A stretch of 8,279 bases of DNA from the NCBI GenBank assembly GCA_002306945.1, contig DBTH01000193.1, positions 1 through 8,279 of the forward strand, read 5' to 3'. The DNA is from Methylacidiphilaceae bacterium UBA1321 (lineage in GTDB: Bacteria > Verrucomicrobiota > Verrucomicrobiia > Methylacidiphilales > UBA1321). Shown here piece by piece: positions 1 through 6,507 of the stretch. A program made the position numbers and the translations under genes. The first letter of the stretch is position 1; each line of letters opens with the position of its first letter. The notes beneath the pieces were generated by a model, which ran no database searches, was not told where the DNA came from, and worked only from the letters and a program-made list of their open reading frames with translations.

Positions 1-8
1 ATTGATAA

Positions 9-96
9 TTTCCCGAGGCTAAGGCGAGGCGCAAGGAGGGAGTTTATTGCTCATCAATAAGTGACCGACGCGCAACGAAGCCTTTGCCTCGGGAAA
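9..96. repeat. Nested imperfect palindrome of about 88 bp (REP/MITE-like structured element)
   Basis: The outer arms TTTCCCGAGGC (9-19) and GCCTCGGGAAA (86-96) are perfect 11-bp inverted copies. Inside them, AAGGC (21-25) can pair with GCCTT (80-84) if one base bulges, and GCGC (29-32) with GCGC (70-73). At the tip, TTATTG (44-49) and CAATAA (55-60) are perfect inverted copies around a 5-nt loop. The outer and inner repeats share the same centre, near position 52, so the whole unit would fold as one long interrupted hairpin in RNA or as a cruciform. It lies beyond the 3' end of the small minus-strand gene at 156-407. Its design resembles palindromic intergenic repeats (REP, small MITE) or a bidirectional 3'-end hairpin, but there is no T-tract typical of an intrinsic terminator. 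Copy number elsewhere in the genome cannot be seen here. Confidence 0.55.
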
Positions 97-155
97 ACTC
101 AAGATCGGGCGTGAGGTTTTGAATAGTTACGGTTTAGTATTCTGAAGCAGTTCGA

Positions 156-407
156 TCAGGCGACGCCAACTGTGGCTTCGCGCAACGCCGTGCGATTGAT
201 CTGGCACTTGCTCGTGCAGTAGTCGACCTCCGCTCCAATGCGGAAACGGTAGGGACAATATGCATAATCACTCGGAACCTTCACCCGCGCGACAATACCC
301 TTGTCATTGAGACGGATGCTTTGTTGTTCAAACAGAACCCGCAGCCGCTCCCGTTCTTCGTCAGTTAGAACATCGCCCAGAATACAATGTCTGCGCTTCT
401 TATTCAT
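156..407 (-). CDS. Small cysteine-containing protein of unknown function (83 aa)
   Basis: I do not recognise a family. The protein has a basic N-terminus (MNKKRRHC), a short predicted helix with many charged residues (about 15-30, DEERERLRVLFEQQ), and a C-terminal half with three cysteines spaced C51-X12-C64-X3-C68, plus H7 and C8 near the start. This spacing could bind a metal such as zinc or form a disulfide, but it is not a standard zinc-finger pattern. There is no signal peptide or membrane segment, so it is probably cytoplasmic. The ATG at 407 has no clear Shine-Dalgarno sequence. A perfect TATAAT hexamer lies 11 nt upstream of it, which suggests its own promoter. It follows the kinase gene on the same strand after a 121-bp AT-rich gap. 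It reads as a real gene because a start, a promoter-like hexamer and a plausible composition coincide, but a chance frame is possible. Confidence 0.5.
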   Translation of the reverse strand: MNKKRRHCILGDVLTDEERERLRVLFEQQSIRLNDKGIVARVKVPSDYAYCPYRFRIGAEVDYCTSKCQINRTALREATVGVA

Positions 408-418
408 AAGTTTATCTT

Positions 419-424
419 ATTATA
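419..424 (-). promoter_or_regulatory. Candidate -10 element (TATAAT) for the small protein gene
   Basis: On the minus strand a consensus TATAAT occupies 424-419, with 11 nt between it and the ATG at 407. A transcript starting 6-8 nt downstream would have a leader of only a few bases. No convincing -35 box lies at 16-18 nt spacing: the positions read roughly TGCTGT. TTGAAA at 442-437 is too close at 12 nt. The sequence is AT-rich, so a chance match is possible. Confidence 0.33.
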
Positions 425-528
425 TTGAGACTTATTTTTCAACAGCATTAATCACACGTCAGGCGGCTCGCTTTAATTAATACCTAATATGCTCATTTAT
501 AAGTAGTTACGCGTAAAATAAGTTCAGT

Positions 529-3003
529 CTAGGGATTATCGATTGCCTTAAAGATGTTCCGCGTCAATTCCGAGGGCAGAAACGGTTTCTGTATGAAACT
601 GACTGGTGGAGTGGCGGAAAATTGACGCGAAATTTCCGTATTGCTGTAACCCGACGTCAAGACGATCGGGAGGTCGGGGTTCAACCGCCTCAATTCCTGG
701 TAGGTCGCCTGTCCGCCCATTCCAGGCATGGTCAGATCGAGCAATACGACGACAATTTCGTCCCGGTGCTGTTTGTAGAGTTCCACTCCGCATTCGCCAT
801 CGGGCGCTTCCAGAGTTTGAAATCCGTCCTGCTTCAGGATTTCCGCAGCAAGAGTACGCACCGGTTCCTCGTCATCGGTAATCAGGACGGTTCCACTACC
901 GGAGCGTTGACGTTGCGCGGAATCGCTGCCGTTACCCGCTTCCGGTCCGGTCGCAACGACGTTCTTGCCTTTTCTGACCGGGAAATAGACGTAGAACGTC
1001 GTGCCCATTCCCACTTCGGATTCGACGCGTACGCCGCCATGATGACCGCGAACGATTCCCTGCAATACGGCCAGCCCGAGTCCGCGTCCGGTGAATTTGG
1101 TGGTGAAGAAGGGATCGAAAATCCGGGATAATTTCTCCGCCGGGATGCCGGAACCGTTATCCTGCACGGTCAATTCGGCAAACTGTCCGGCCTGGAGATC
1201 CATTCCGTTAAAAAGCAGGGAAATCTCGCCGTTGTCGAGGCTCCGTCTCTGTGTGCAAACTGTGATGCGTCCCGATTGTTTCTGAATCGATTCGGCGGCA
1301 TTGGTGACCAGATTGAGCAAGACTTGCTCCAATTGAGTTGGATCGCCTTCGACCATCGGCAGATCCTCGGCCAAGTCGTAGACAATGCCGATCCGTTTCG
1401 GAATCGAAACGCGGATCAGGTCGGTCATTTCACGCACCACGGTATTGAGATCGACCGGCTTCAACTCCACCTGCCGGCGACCCGAGTAGGCCAGCATCTG
1501 CCCCGTTAAATCGGCCAATCTCCGGGCCGTCTGCGCCACCTTCTCCAAATGCACCCGCGTTGAAGAATCGGCTGTCCGCAAAGCCAGATCGTTGTGGCCA
1601 ATAATCGCCGTCAAAAGGTTGTTGAAATCGTGCGCGATACCGCCGGCGAGAACTCCGAGACTCTCCAGTTTCTGCGATTGACGCGTGATTTCCTCATGCG
1701 CGAGCCGCTCGGTAATGTCGTCGCCGAGACTCGTCACCACATCGACTTCGCCATCGGCTCCGTAGGAAATGACATGATTCCACATCACCTGCCGCACGCC
1801 ATCCGCGCGGCTGAGCAAATCGACCTGACCACTGACCAGACAAGTCCTTCCCTCAACCACCTCTTTGTAGCGCTCGCGAATCGATTCCCTCTGTTCCGCG
1901 ACGACGAAAACCTCGATCAGATCCTTCCCGATCACCTCTTCGCGCCAACAACCCGTGGTGCGCAGGAACCGGTCGTTACAGAACACAATTTTGCCTTCCC
2001 GGTCGGTCACCACGCCGAGAAGCTGCACCCGTTCCATCACGTCCCGGAAGCGCCGTTCCGATTCTTGCAGGACTTCGTGCGAACGGCTGATTTCCTCCAG
2101 CGCCTGTTGAAGCCGCCGCTGCCGCCACAACAACGACGCCACACCCAATATCACCAATACCGTCGTGAAGGCACCGCCCAGGAGAATCTTTTCCGGAGCG
2201 AATGTATGCAGTGACACGGCCAGTTCGTGTCTCGGTTGGAGCTTTAATCTCCATTGGCGTTCTCCAAACTGGAATGCTTCTTCGACGGAATGACTGTCTC
2301 CGATCAACGGATTGACCCCGTATTTCGCATCGTCCCGAAGGGAATCGAAAAGTGAATTTCCGCGCTCATCGACAATCACATAATGCCAGTACCGGTCGAT
2401 ATCCTGTCCGAAAATGTCTCCAATCGTTCCGGGAAGCGCGATCCCCCCCAACACCATGCCCACGACCTTGCCCTTCAGAAAAACGGGACTGAGAATAGCC
2501 ACACCGTTTAGATTTCCTGGCAAAAGCGTCGACGAAATCACTTGCGCACGCCCCTCGTTGATCGCCGTACGCACATCCGCCGCCAACCCCGACGACTCCA
2601 TGTTTTTCTGCGCAATCTCGAGCGGTTCCTGCGGGTAAATGCGAACCAGTTTCCCTTTTACATCAAAATAGGCCAGGCAGGAAAACTCCGGAGTATCCGT
2701 CATCAGACTTCCGGCATACGACGCAAATTCATCGACCGTGATCTCATCCGAACCCTCATAAAAAGCCGCAGTCAATTTGACCTGGGAGACACGACCACGC
2801 ACGAACGCTTCGATTCGATGCCGCAACGCCTGCGACAAGATCCGCGTATCCAGATCAATCAAGCGCCCCTCAGCCTCAACGCTCGTCCGGTAAAGATACA
2901 AACTCAATAACAATACCGGCAGCGCCGCCAAAATGAGAACCACCCCAAATTGCAAGCTGATCAGCTTATTGTGTGCCGACTCGCTCATACCCTGTCCGTT
3001 CAT
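529..3003 (-). CDS. Membrane-bound CHASE-like/PAS hybrid sensor histidine kinase with C-terminal receiver
   Basis: An 824-aa sensor kinase of the inner membrane. TM1 is at about residues 16-37 and TM2 at about 273-293. They enclose an extracytoplasmic sensor of about 235 residues whose middle (about 86-195) resembles CHASE/Cache ligand-binding domains. Next come a short coiled linker, a PAS domain (about 316-432), and a HisKA domain with the H-box GGIAHDFNNLL (phospho-accepting H458). The HATPase domain has an N-box (N564, N568), a G1 box DNGSGI (615-620), an F box FDPFFTTK (629-636) and a G2 box GRGLGL (639-644). The C-terminal receiver (about 704-824) has acidic pocket D710/D711, phospho-acceptor D756, T783/S784 and K806. 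All key catalytic residues are present. There is no output domain, so phosphate must pass to an unseen Hpt protein or regulator. The start at 3003 is the longest; M6 at 2988 is an alternative, preceded by a weak purine-rich AGGG. The gene is divergent from hpnC. The signal is unknown. Confidence 0.93.
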   Translation of the reverse strand: MNGQGMSESAHNKLISLQFGVVLILAALPVLLLSLYLYRTSVEAEGRLIDLDTRILSQALRHRIEAFVRGRVSQVKLTAAFYEGSDEITVDEFASYAGSLMTDTPEFSCLAYFDVKGKLVRIYPQEPLEIAQKNMESSGLAADVRTAINEGRAQVISSTLLPGNLNGVAILSPVFLKGKVVGMVLGGIALPGTIGDIFGQDIDRYWHYVIVDERGNSLFDSLRDDAKYGVNPLIGDSHSVEEAFQFGERQWRLKLQPRHELAVSLHTFAPEKILLGGAFTTVLVILGVASLLWRQRRLQQALEEISRSHEVLQESERRFRDVMERVQLLGVVTDREGKIVFCNDRFLRTTGCWREEVIGKDLIEVFVVAEQRESIRERYKEVVEGRTCLVSGQVDLLSRADGVRQVMWNHVISYGADGEVDVVTSLGDDITERLAHEEITRQSQKLESLGVLAGGIAHDFNNLLTAIIGHNDLALRTADSSTRVHLEKVAQTARRLADLTGQMLAYSGRRQVELKPVDLNTVVREMTDLIRVSIPKRIGIVYDLAEDLPMVEGDPTQLEQVLLNLVTNAAESIQKQSGRITVCTQRRSLDNGEISLLFNGMDLQAGQFAELTVQDNGSGIPAEKLSRIFDPFFTTKFTGRGLGLAVLQGIVRGHHGGVRVESEVGMGTTFYVYFPVRKGKNVVATGPEAGNGSDSAQRQRSGSGTVLITDDEEPVRTLAAEILKQDGFQTLEAPDGECGVELYKQHRDEIVVVLLDLTMPGMGGQATYQELRRLNPDLPIVLTSGYSNTEISRQFSATPPVSFIQKPFLPSELTRNIFKAIDNP

Positions 3004-3019
3004 TAATATCTATTTTCAG

Positions 3020-3044
3020 TTAGCAAAGCCAGATTATTTGCTAA
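3020..3044. promoter_or_regulatory. Perfect 8-bp inverted repeat between the divergent kinase and hpnC genes (candidate operator)
   Basis: TTAGCAAA (3020-3027) and TTTGCTAA (3037-3044) are exact inverted copies separated by 9 nt. The right arm overlaps the proposed -10 box of the kinase promoter (3033-3038), and the left arm falls about where transcription of the kinase would begin. This is the usual position for a repressor dimer site. It could instead form a hairpin in the kinase mRNA leader, 16 nt upstream of the ATG at 3003. No regulator family is recognised from the half-site. Confidence 0.45.
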
Positions 3045-3061
3045 ATGGGGAATCTTTCCAA
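3033..3061 (-). promoter_or_regulatory. Candidate sigma-70-type promoter for the hybrid kinase
   Basis: Read on the minus strand, TTGGAA (3061-3056, 4 of 6 matches to TTGACA) is followed by exactly 17 nt and then AATAAT (3038-3033, 5 of 6 matches to TATAAT). Transcription would start near 3026, giving a leader of about 23 nt before the ATG at 3003. The match comes from reading the sequence only and lies in AT-rich DNA. Confidence 0.38.
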
Positions 3062-3107
3062 ATGTGAGGGATTATGCTCAAATCAGTCAAATTGAGATAA
3101 GCTTGAG

Positions 3108-3136
3108 TTGCACAGACTTATTTCCTTGTTTATAGA
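3108..3136 (+). promoter_or_regulatory. Candidate promoter for hpnC, possibly giving a leaderless mRNA
   Basis: TTGCAC (3108-3113) is followed by 17 nt and then TATAGA (3131-3136). Matches to the consensus are modest (3 of 6 and 4 of 6). The -10-like box ends 8 nt before the ATG at 3145, so the transcript would begin at or within about 2 nt of the start codon. That fits the absence of any Shine-Dalgarno sequence there. Just upstream lie CTCAA (3077-3081) and two TTGAG copies (3092-3096, 3103-3107). The first and second of these form a 5-bp inverted repeat that could be a protein site. Confidence 0.3.
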
Positions 3137-3144
3137 TCGTTCAC

Positions 3145-4038
3145 ATGACTGTTGAAGAGGCTTACAACCATTGCTCGGCCCTGGCCCGTGCGCATTACGA
3201 GAATTTTCCCGTCGGACGTCTTGTGCCCGGACATTTACAAAAGCATGTCCACGCCGTTTATGCGTTCGCCCGCTACGCCGACGACATGGCCGACGAAGGC
3301 TATGTCGATGACGGCATGTTGACCGGTTCGACCCTCAAACTCGCCCCCGGCGAACGCCTCTCGCCACAGGAACGTCTCAAGGCGCTCGATGAATGGGAAA
3401 GTTTCCTCTTCAAGCCCATCGACAGACAGACCCCACCGACTTTCATCGCGGTGCAACAGACCATCCGCGAACTCGGCCTACCAGTGAGTCTTTTCACCGA
3501 CCTGCTCTCCGCTTTCAAGCAAGACGTCGTGAAGCGCCGTTACGCCAATTTCACCGAAGTTCTCGACTATTGCCGCCGCAGCGCCAACCCGGTCGGACGC
3601 CTTGTTCTCCTGCTGCACGGCCACCGAGATCCCCAGCAACTCCTCTGGTCCGATCACATTTGCACCGCTCTTCAACTCGCCAATTTCTGGCAGGACGTTT
3701 CCGTTGATTTGCGCAAGGATCGCATCTACTTACCCCTCGACGACCGGGAGCGTTTCCGAGTCAGCGAGGACGATCTTTTTAACTGCCGCGTCACACCCGG
3801 ATTTCTCCGCCTGATGCGGTTTCAGGTCGACCGCGCCCAATCCCTCTTCGACCAGGGCGCACCCCTGCCTGCGACGTTGCCGGGACTCTTGCGGCTGGAA
3901 ATCCGTCTCACCTGGCTCAGCGGCGCGTCGATTCTGCGCAAAATAGAAGACCTCAACTACGACACCCTCACCACCCGGCCCAAGGTCGGGAAAAGCGAAT
4001 TCATCACCCTTCTCGGCCAGGCGCTCGTGGCGCGTTGA
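3145..4038 (+). CDS. hpnC: Hydroxysqualene synthase HpnC
   Basis: A 297-aa trans-isoprenyl diphosphate synthase of the squalene/phytoene synthase family, about the usual HpnC length. In the HpnCDE route, HpnC converts presqualene diphosphate and water to hydroxysqualene, releasing PPi. The first aspartate-rich motif is YADDMADE (44-51), preceded by YAFAR (39-43). The second is NFWQDVSVD (180-188), followed by DRIYLPLDD. Both would bind Mg2+ and diphosphate. RSANPVGRLVL (145-155) is the stretch that most suggests HpnC over HpnD or a phytoene synthase. No signal peptide or clear membrane span is seen; membrane association would be peripheral. The ATG at 3145 has no Shine-Dalgarno sequence and is chosen because the conserved N-terminal helices begin directly after it. 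The hpnD-hpnE fusion gene starts 96 bp downstream on the same strand, so the two are probably one operon. Phytoene or diapophytoene synthase is a less likely alternative. Confidence 0.92.
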   Translation: MTVEEAYNHCSALARAHYENFPVGRLVPGHLQKHVHAVYAFARYADDMADEGYVDDGMLTGSTLKLAPGERLSPQERLKALDEWESFLFKPIDRQTPPTFIAVQQTIRELGLPVSLFTDLLSAFKQDVVKRRYANFTEVLDYCRRSANPVGRLVLLLHGHRDPQQLLWSDHICTALQLANFWQDVSVDLRKDRIYLPLDDRERFRVSEDDLFNCRVTPGFLRLMRFQVDRAQSLFDQGAPLPATLPGLLRLEIRLTWLSGASILRKIEDLNYDTLTTRPKVGKSEFITLLGQALVAR

Positions 4039-4134
4039 AACAATCCGACTTTTTTACTCGATTTCCCCACTCGCGCTCTTCCATAAATTTCGTTTCCAAA
4101 ATTCCGCTTATTCGGTCAACCTTTTCCCTCCTTC

Positions 4135-6330
4135 ATGTCCTCCAACGCCAACCCCACCAGCGCCGAGATCACGGCATCGAGCGGCTCCAACCTCGCGCTG
4201 GCCTTTTTCTGCCTCCCGCCGGACAAGCGCCGTAGCATGTCGATCTTTTACGCCTTCTGCCGCGTCATCGACGACATTGCCGATTCCGACACGTTGCCGC
4301 TGGAGGAAAAGCGCGCCCAACTCCAGGCCTGGAGGGAAGACATCGACCGCGCCTATCGCAACGAAACCCCGCTTTCGCCCCTCGGCATCGAATTGGGCGA
4401 AGTCATCCACAAACACAACGTCACTCACTCGTTTCTCGAAGACATCCTCGTCGGCGTCGAAACCGACCTGACCAAGACACGCCAGCAGACCTTTGCCGAA
4501 CTCGAACGTTACTGCTACGGCGTTGCCAGCGCGGTCGGCCTGGTGAGTATTGAAATCTTCGGCTACACCGAACCCCAGACACGCGATTACGCCATTGCCC
4601 TCGGCATGGCCTTCCAGCTCACCAATATCCTGCGCGACGTCAAAAAAGACGCTTCCCTCGACCGGATTTATCTGCCACTGGATGAAATCGAGGCTTGGGG
4701 ACTGACCCAGTCCGATGTCATCGAAGGCCGTTGGTCTCCCAAAATGGAGCAATTCCTCCGCTTCCAACATCACCGCGCGCGCCATTACTTCGCCAAATCC
4801 TGGAGACTCCTTCACCCCAACGACCGCCCCAACCTGATTGCCGCCGAGATCATGCGAGAAGTTTACAGCGGCATCCTCGACAAGATCGAACGCAACGGCT
4901 TCAACGTCTTCACCGAAGAGACGCGCCTCAACAAACTGGAAAAGGCCTGGAAGATTTACACCGCCACGCGACGCGAAAAAAATATTCTGCCCACGCCTCC
5001 GCCGCCCAAGAAAGTCCTCGTTCTCGGAGCCGGTTACGCCGGACTGGCCGCGGCGACCGAATTGGCCCTCAACGGCCACACGGTGACCGTCCTCGAAAGC
5101 CGCAGCATCCTCGGTGGCCGCGCCCACAGTTTCAGCGACCCGAAAACCGGTCAGGAAACCGACAACGCCCAGCACATCCTCATGGGCTGTTACCACGAAT
5201 CGCTCGAACTGTTGCGCACGCTCGGCGTTCACGACCGGCTTTTGTTTCCCACCGCGCTCGACGTTCCCTATCTCAGCGAGAACGGGCACAGCGCGCTCAA
5301 GGCCCCGGGTCTTCCCGCCCCGTGGCACCTGCTCGTCGCCCTGCTCGGCTTCAAGGAATTGACCTGGGTCGACCGTTGGCAGGCTTTCACCCTCTGTAAT
5401 CGTCTGCGTTTTGGTCAACGTCCCGCCAGCGCCGACATTGCCGAGCTTTGGTTGAAGAGTTCCAACCAATCGCCCAATCTGATTCGCGCCGTCTGGGAAC
5501 CACTCTGTCTGGCCGCCCTCAACGAACCGCTCTCCACAGCTTCGGCCTCGCTTTTTGCCACCGTCATCGAACGTTCCCTGCTCGGGAGCGCGGACGATTC
5601 CAAAATTCTCCTCTCCCGCGTTGGATTGAGCGAACTCTTCGCCCCGGAGGTTGAACAATTGCTCAATCTCTGCGGCGGTCGAATTGTCCGCAACGCCGTC
5701 GTCAGCAAACTCCAATTCCAGGGAGACTTGATCTCGCGTGTCGAAACCCAGGACGGCACCGTCTATGAAGCCGACCACGTTATTTCTGCGCTCCCCTGGG
5801 CGGCGTTGCGCACCCTGCTTCCGCAAAACAGCGCACTGGCCGGTTGTTGCAAGGAAATCGAAGATTCCCCCATTATCGGAATTCAGATCTGGCTCGACAG
5901 CCCGATTCTCGACCGTCCGTTCGTCGGGTTGCTGGATTCGCCGCTCCACTGGGTATTCAGCAGCGACCACATTCACGAGATCAAGGAAAACGCCCACAGC
6001 GGTTACCGCTACGCCCTGGTTATCAGCGGCGCGCGCGAATGGATCGACAAACCGGCCGACGAAATCGAAGCGATGGCCATGCGCGAATTGCACCGCTTCC
6101 TTCCCCTGAGCCGCGAAACGACCGTCCTGCACCGGCTCATCTACAAGTCGCGCTCCGCCACGTTCGCCACCACTCCCGAAACGGAGAAATTGCGCCCGAA
6201 CGCCACAACCGAATGGGACAACTTCTGGCTCGCGGGCGATTGGATCAATACCGGCCTGCCCGCCACCATCGAAAGCGCCATCCAGAGCGGACGCACCGCC
6301 GCGCGATTCGTCGATTCCCATGAGGCGTGA
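4135..6330 (+). CDS. hpnDE: Bifunctional HpnD-HpnE fusion: presqualene diphosphate synthase / hydroxysqualene dehydroxylase
   Basis: A single 731-aa reading frame. Residues 1 to about 282 form a complete HpnD-like synthase, which makes presqualene diphosphate plus PPi from two farnesyl diphosphates. It has the first Asp motif DDIAD (46-50), LPP at 27-29 with YAFCR at 39-43, the second motif QLTNILRDVKKD (161-172), and DRIYLPLDE (176-184). A proline-rich linker (TPPPP, 287-291) leads into a complete HpnE-like FAD amine-oxidoreductase fold, which reduces hydroxysqualene to squalene. The dinucleotide-binding loop GAGYAGLAA (298-306), E321 at the end of strand beta-2, GGRAHSF (327-333), and a C-terminal LAGDW with TGLPATIESA (699-718) are all present. 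Both halves match the usual lengths of the separate enzymes. There is no ATG, GTG or TTG codon in frame across the junction. The start ATG has no Shine-Dalgarno sequence (the DNA before it is pyrimidine-rich), and the 96-bp gap after hpnC shows no terminator. A carotenoid desaturase is the main alternative for the second half. Confidence 0.9.
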   Translation: MSSNANPTSAEITASSGSNLALAFFCLPPDKRRSMSIFYAFCRVIDDIADSDTLPLEEKRAQLQAWREDIDRAYRNETPLSPLGIELGEVIHKHNVTHSFLEDILVGVETDLTKTRQQTFAELERYCYGVASAVGLVSIEIFGYTEPQTRDYAIALGMAFQLTNILRDVKKDASLDRIYLPLDEIEAWGLTQSDVIEGRWSPKMEQFLRFQHHRARHYFAKSWRLLHPNDRPNLIAAEIMREVYSGILDKIERNGFNVFTEETRLNKLEKAWKIYTATRREKNILPTPPPPKKVLVLGAGYAGLAAATELALNGHTVTVLESRSILGGRAHSFSDPKTGQETDNAQHILMGCYHESLELLRTLGVHDRLLFPTALDVPYLSENGHSALKAPGLPAPWHLLVALLGFKELTWVDRWQAFTLCNRLRFGQRPASADIAELWLKSSNQSPNLIRAVWEPLCLAALNEPLSTASASLFATVIERSLLGSADDSKILLSRVGLSELFAPEVEQLLNLCGGRIVRNAVVSKLQFQGDLISRVETQDGTVYEADHVISALPWAALRTLLPQNSALAGCCKEIEDSPIIGIQIWLDSPILDRPFVGLLDSPLHWVFSSDHIHEIKENAHSGYRYALVISGAREWIDKPADEIEAMAMRELHRFLPLSRETTVLHRLIYKSRSATFATTPETEKLRPNATTEWDNFWLAGDWINTGLPATIESAIQSGRTAARFVDSHEA
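4981..5013 (+). other. HpnD/HpnE fusion junction (proline-rich linker)
   Basis: Residues 283-293 of the fusion protein (NILPTPPPPKK) join the last helix of the HpnD part to the first beta strand (VLVLGAG) of the HpnE FAD-binding fold. The run of four prolines followed by two lysines is typical of a flexible or extended spacer. The reading frame crosses it without a stop, and no in-frame start codon is available to make the HpnE half separately. Confidence 0.75.
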
Positions 6331-6422
6331 AACCCTCCGGATCCGAATTAAACCCGAAACATAAAGCTTCTCCGACGGGCTTGATTTCAGGATAGCCCCC
6401 ACCACTCACGGAAGCATTTCTA

Positions 6423-6470
6423 ATTAAAGTGAAAGCCCTTTAATAGAATAACTTATATTTTATTAAAATA
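6423..6470 (+). promoter_or_regulatory. AT-rich regulatory region upstream of the pyrophosphatase gene with two symmetric elements
   Basis: ATTAAAG (6423-6429) and CTTTAAT (6438-6444) are perfect inverted copies around an 8-nt loop; CTA and TAG extend the stem if one base bulges. Then comes TATTTTATTAAAATA (6456-6470), a perfect palindrome with 7-bp arms around one central base. A possible promoter is TTAATA (6440-6445), an 18-nt spacer, and TAAAAT (6464-6469), which would start transcription near 6476 and support the ATG at 6508. The palindrome would overlap the -10 box, an operator-like position. AT-rich DNA makes such symmetry more likely by chance, and no T-tract terminator for the gene before it is seen. 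Confidence 0.35.
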
Positions 6471-6507
6471 CTTGCCTAAAGAGCCGGGCCGGGTTTCAGT
6501 GAGGCCG

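Noticed and set aside
9..96. An integron attC site
   Set aside because: It has the right size and folding, but the GTTRRRY and RYYYAAC core boxes are missing at the ends and no integrase or cassette array is seen.
507..516. The 10-bp palindrome TTACGCGTAA just past the kinase stop codon
   Set aside because: It is short, has no loop and no T-tract, and has no clear role, so chance is likely.
1594..2214. A 206-codon plus-strand frame inside the kinase gene
   Set aside because: It is antisense to the HisKA and PAS region of the kinase, has low-complexity H/R/P-rich sequence and matches no domain.
3145..6330. A carotenoid pair (phytoene or diapophytoene synthase plus desaturase)
   Set aside because: Two different synthase paralogues in the order HpnC then HpnD, the RSANPVGRLVL stretch, and an HpnE-like C-terminus fit the squalene route better. 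The families are related, so some doubt remains for the flavoenzyme half.
4108..6405. A 765-codon open frame on the minus strand covering the whole HpnD-HpnE gene
   Set aside because: It is opposite a gene with clear enzyme motifs throughout. Its product is rich in G, E, F and V with no domain pattern, as expected for the complement of a GC-rich coding frame. Its length comes from codon bias.
6472..6507. TTG at 6472 as the pyrophosphatase start, adding 12 residues
   Set aside because: The conserved first strand and GHKNPDTDAIC motif begin directly after the ATG at 6508. The TTG has no ribosome site and lies in the proposed promoter region.
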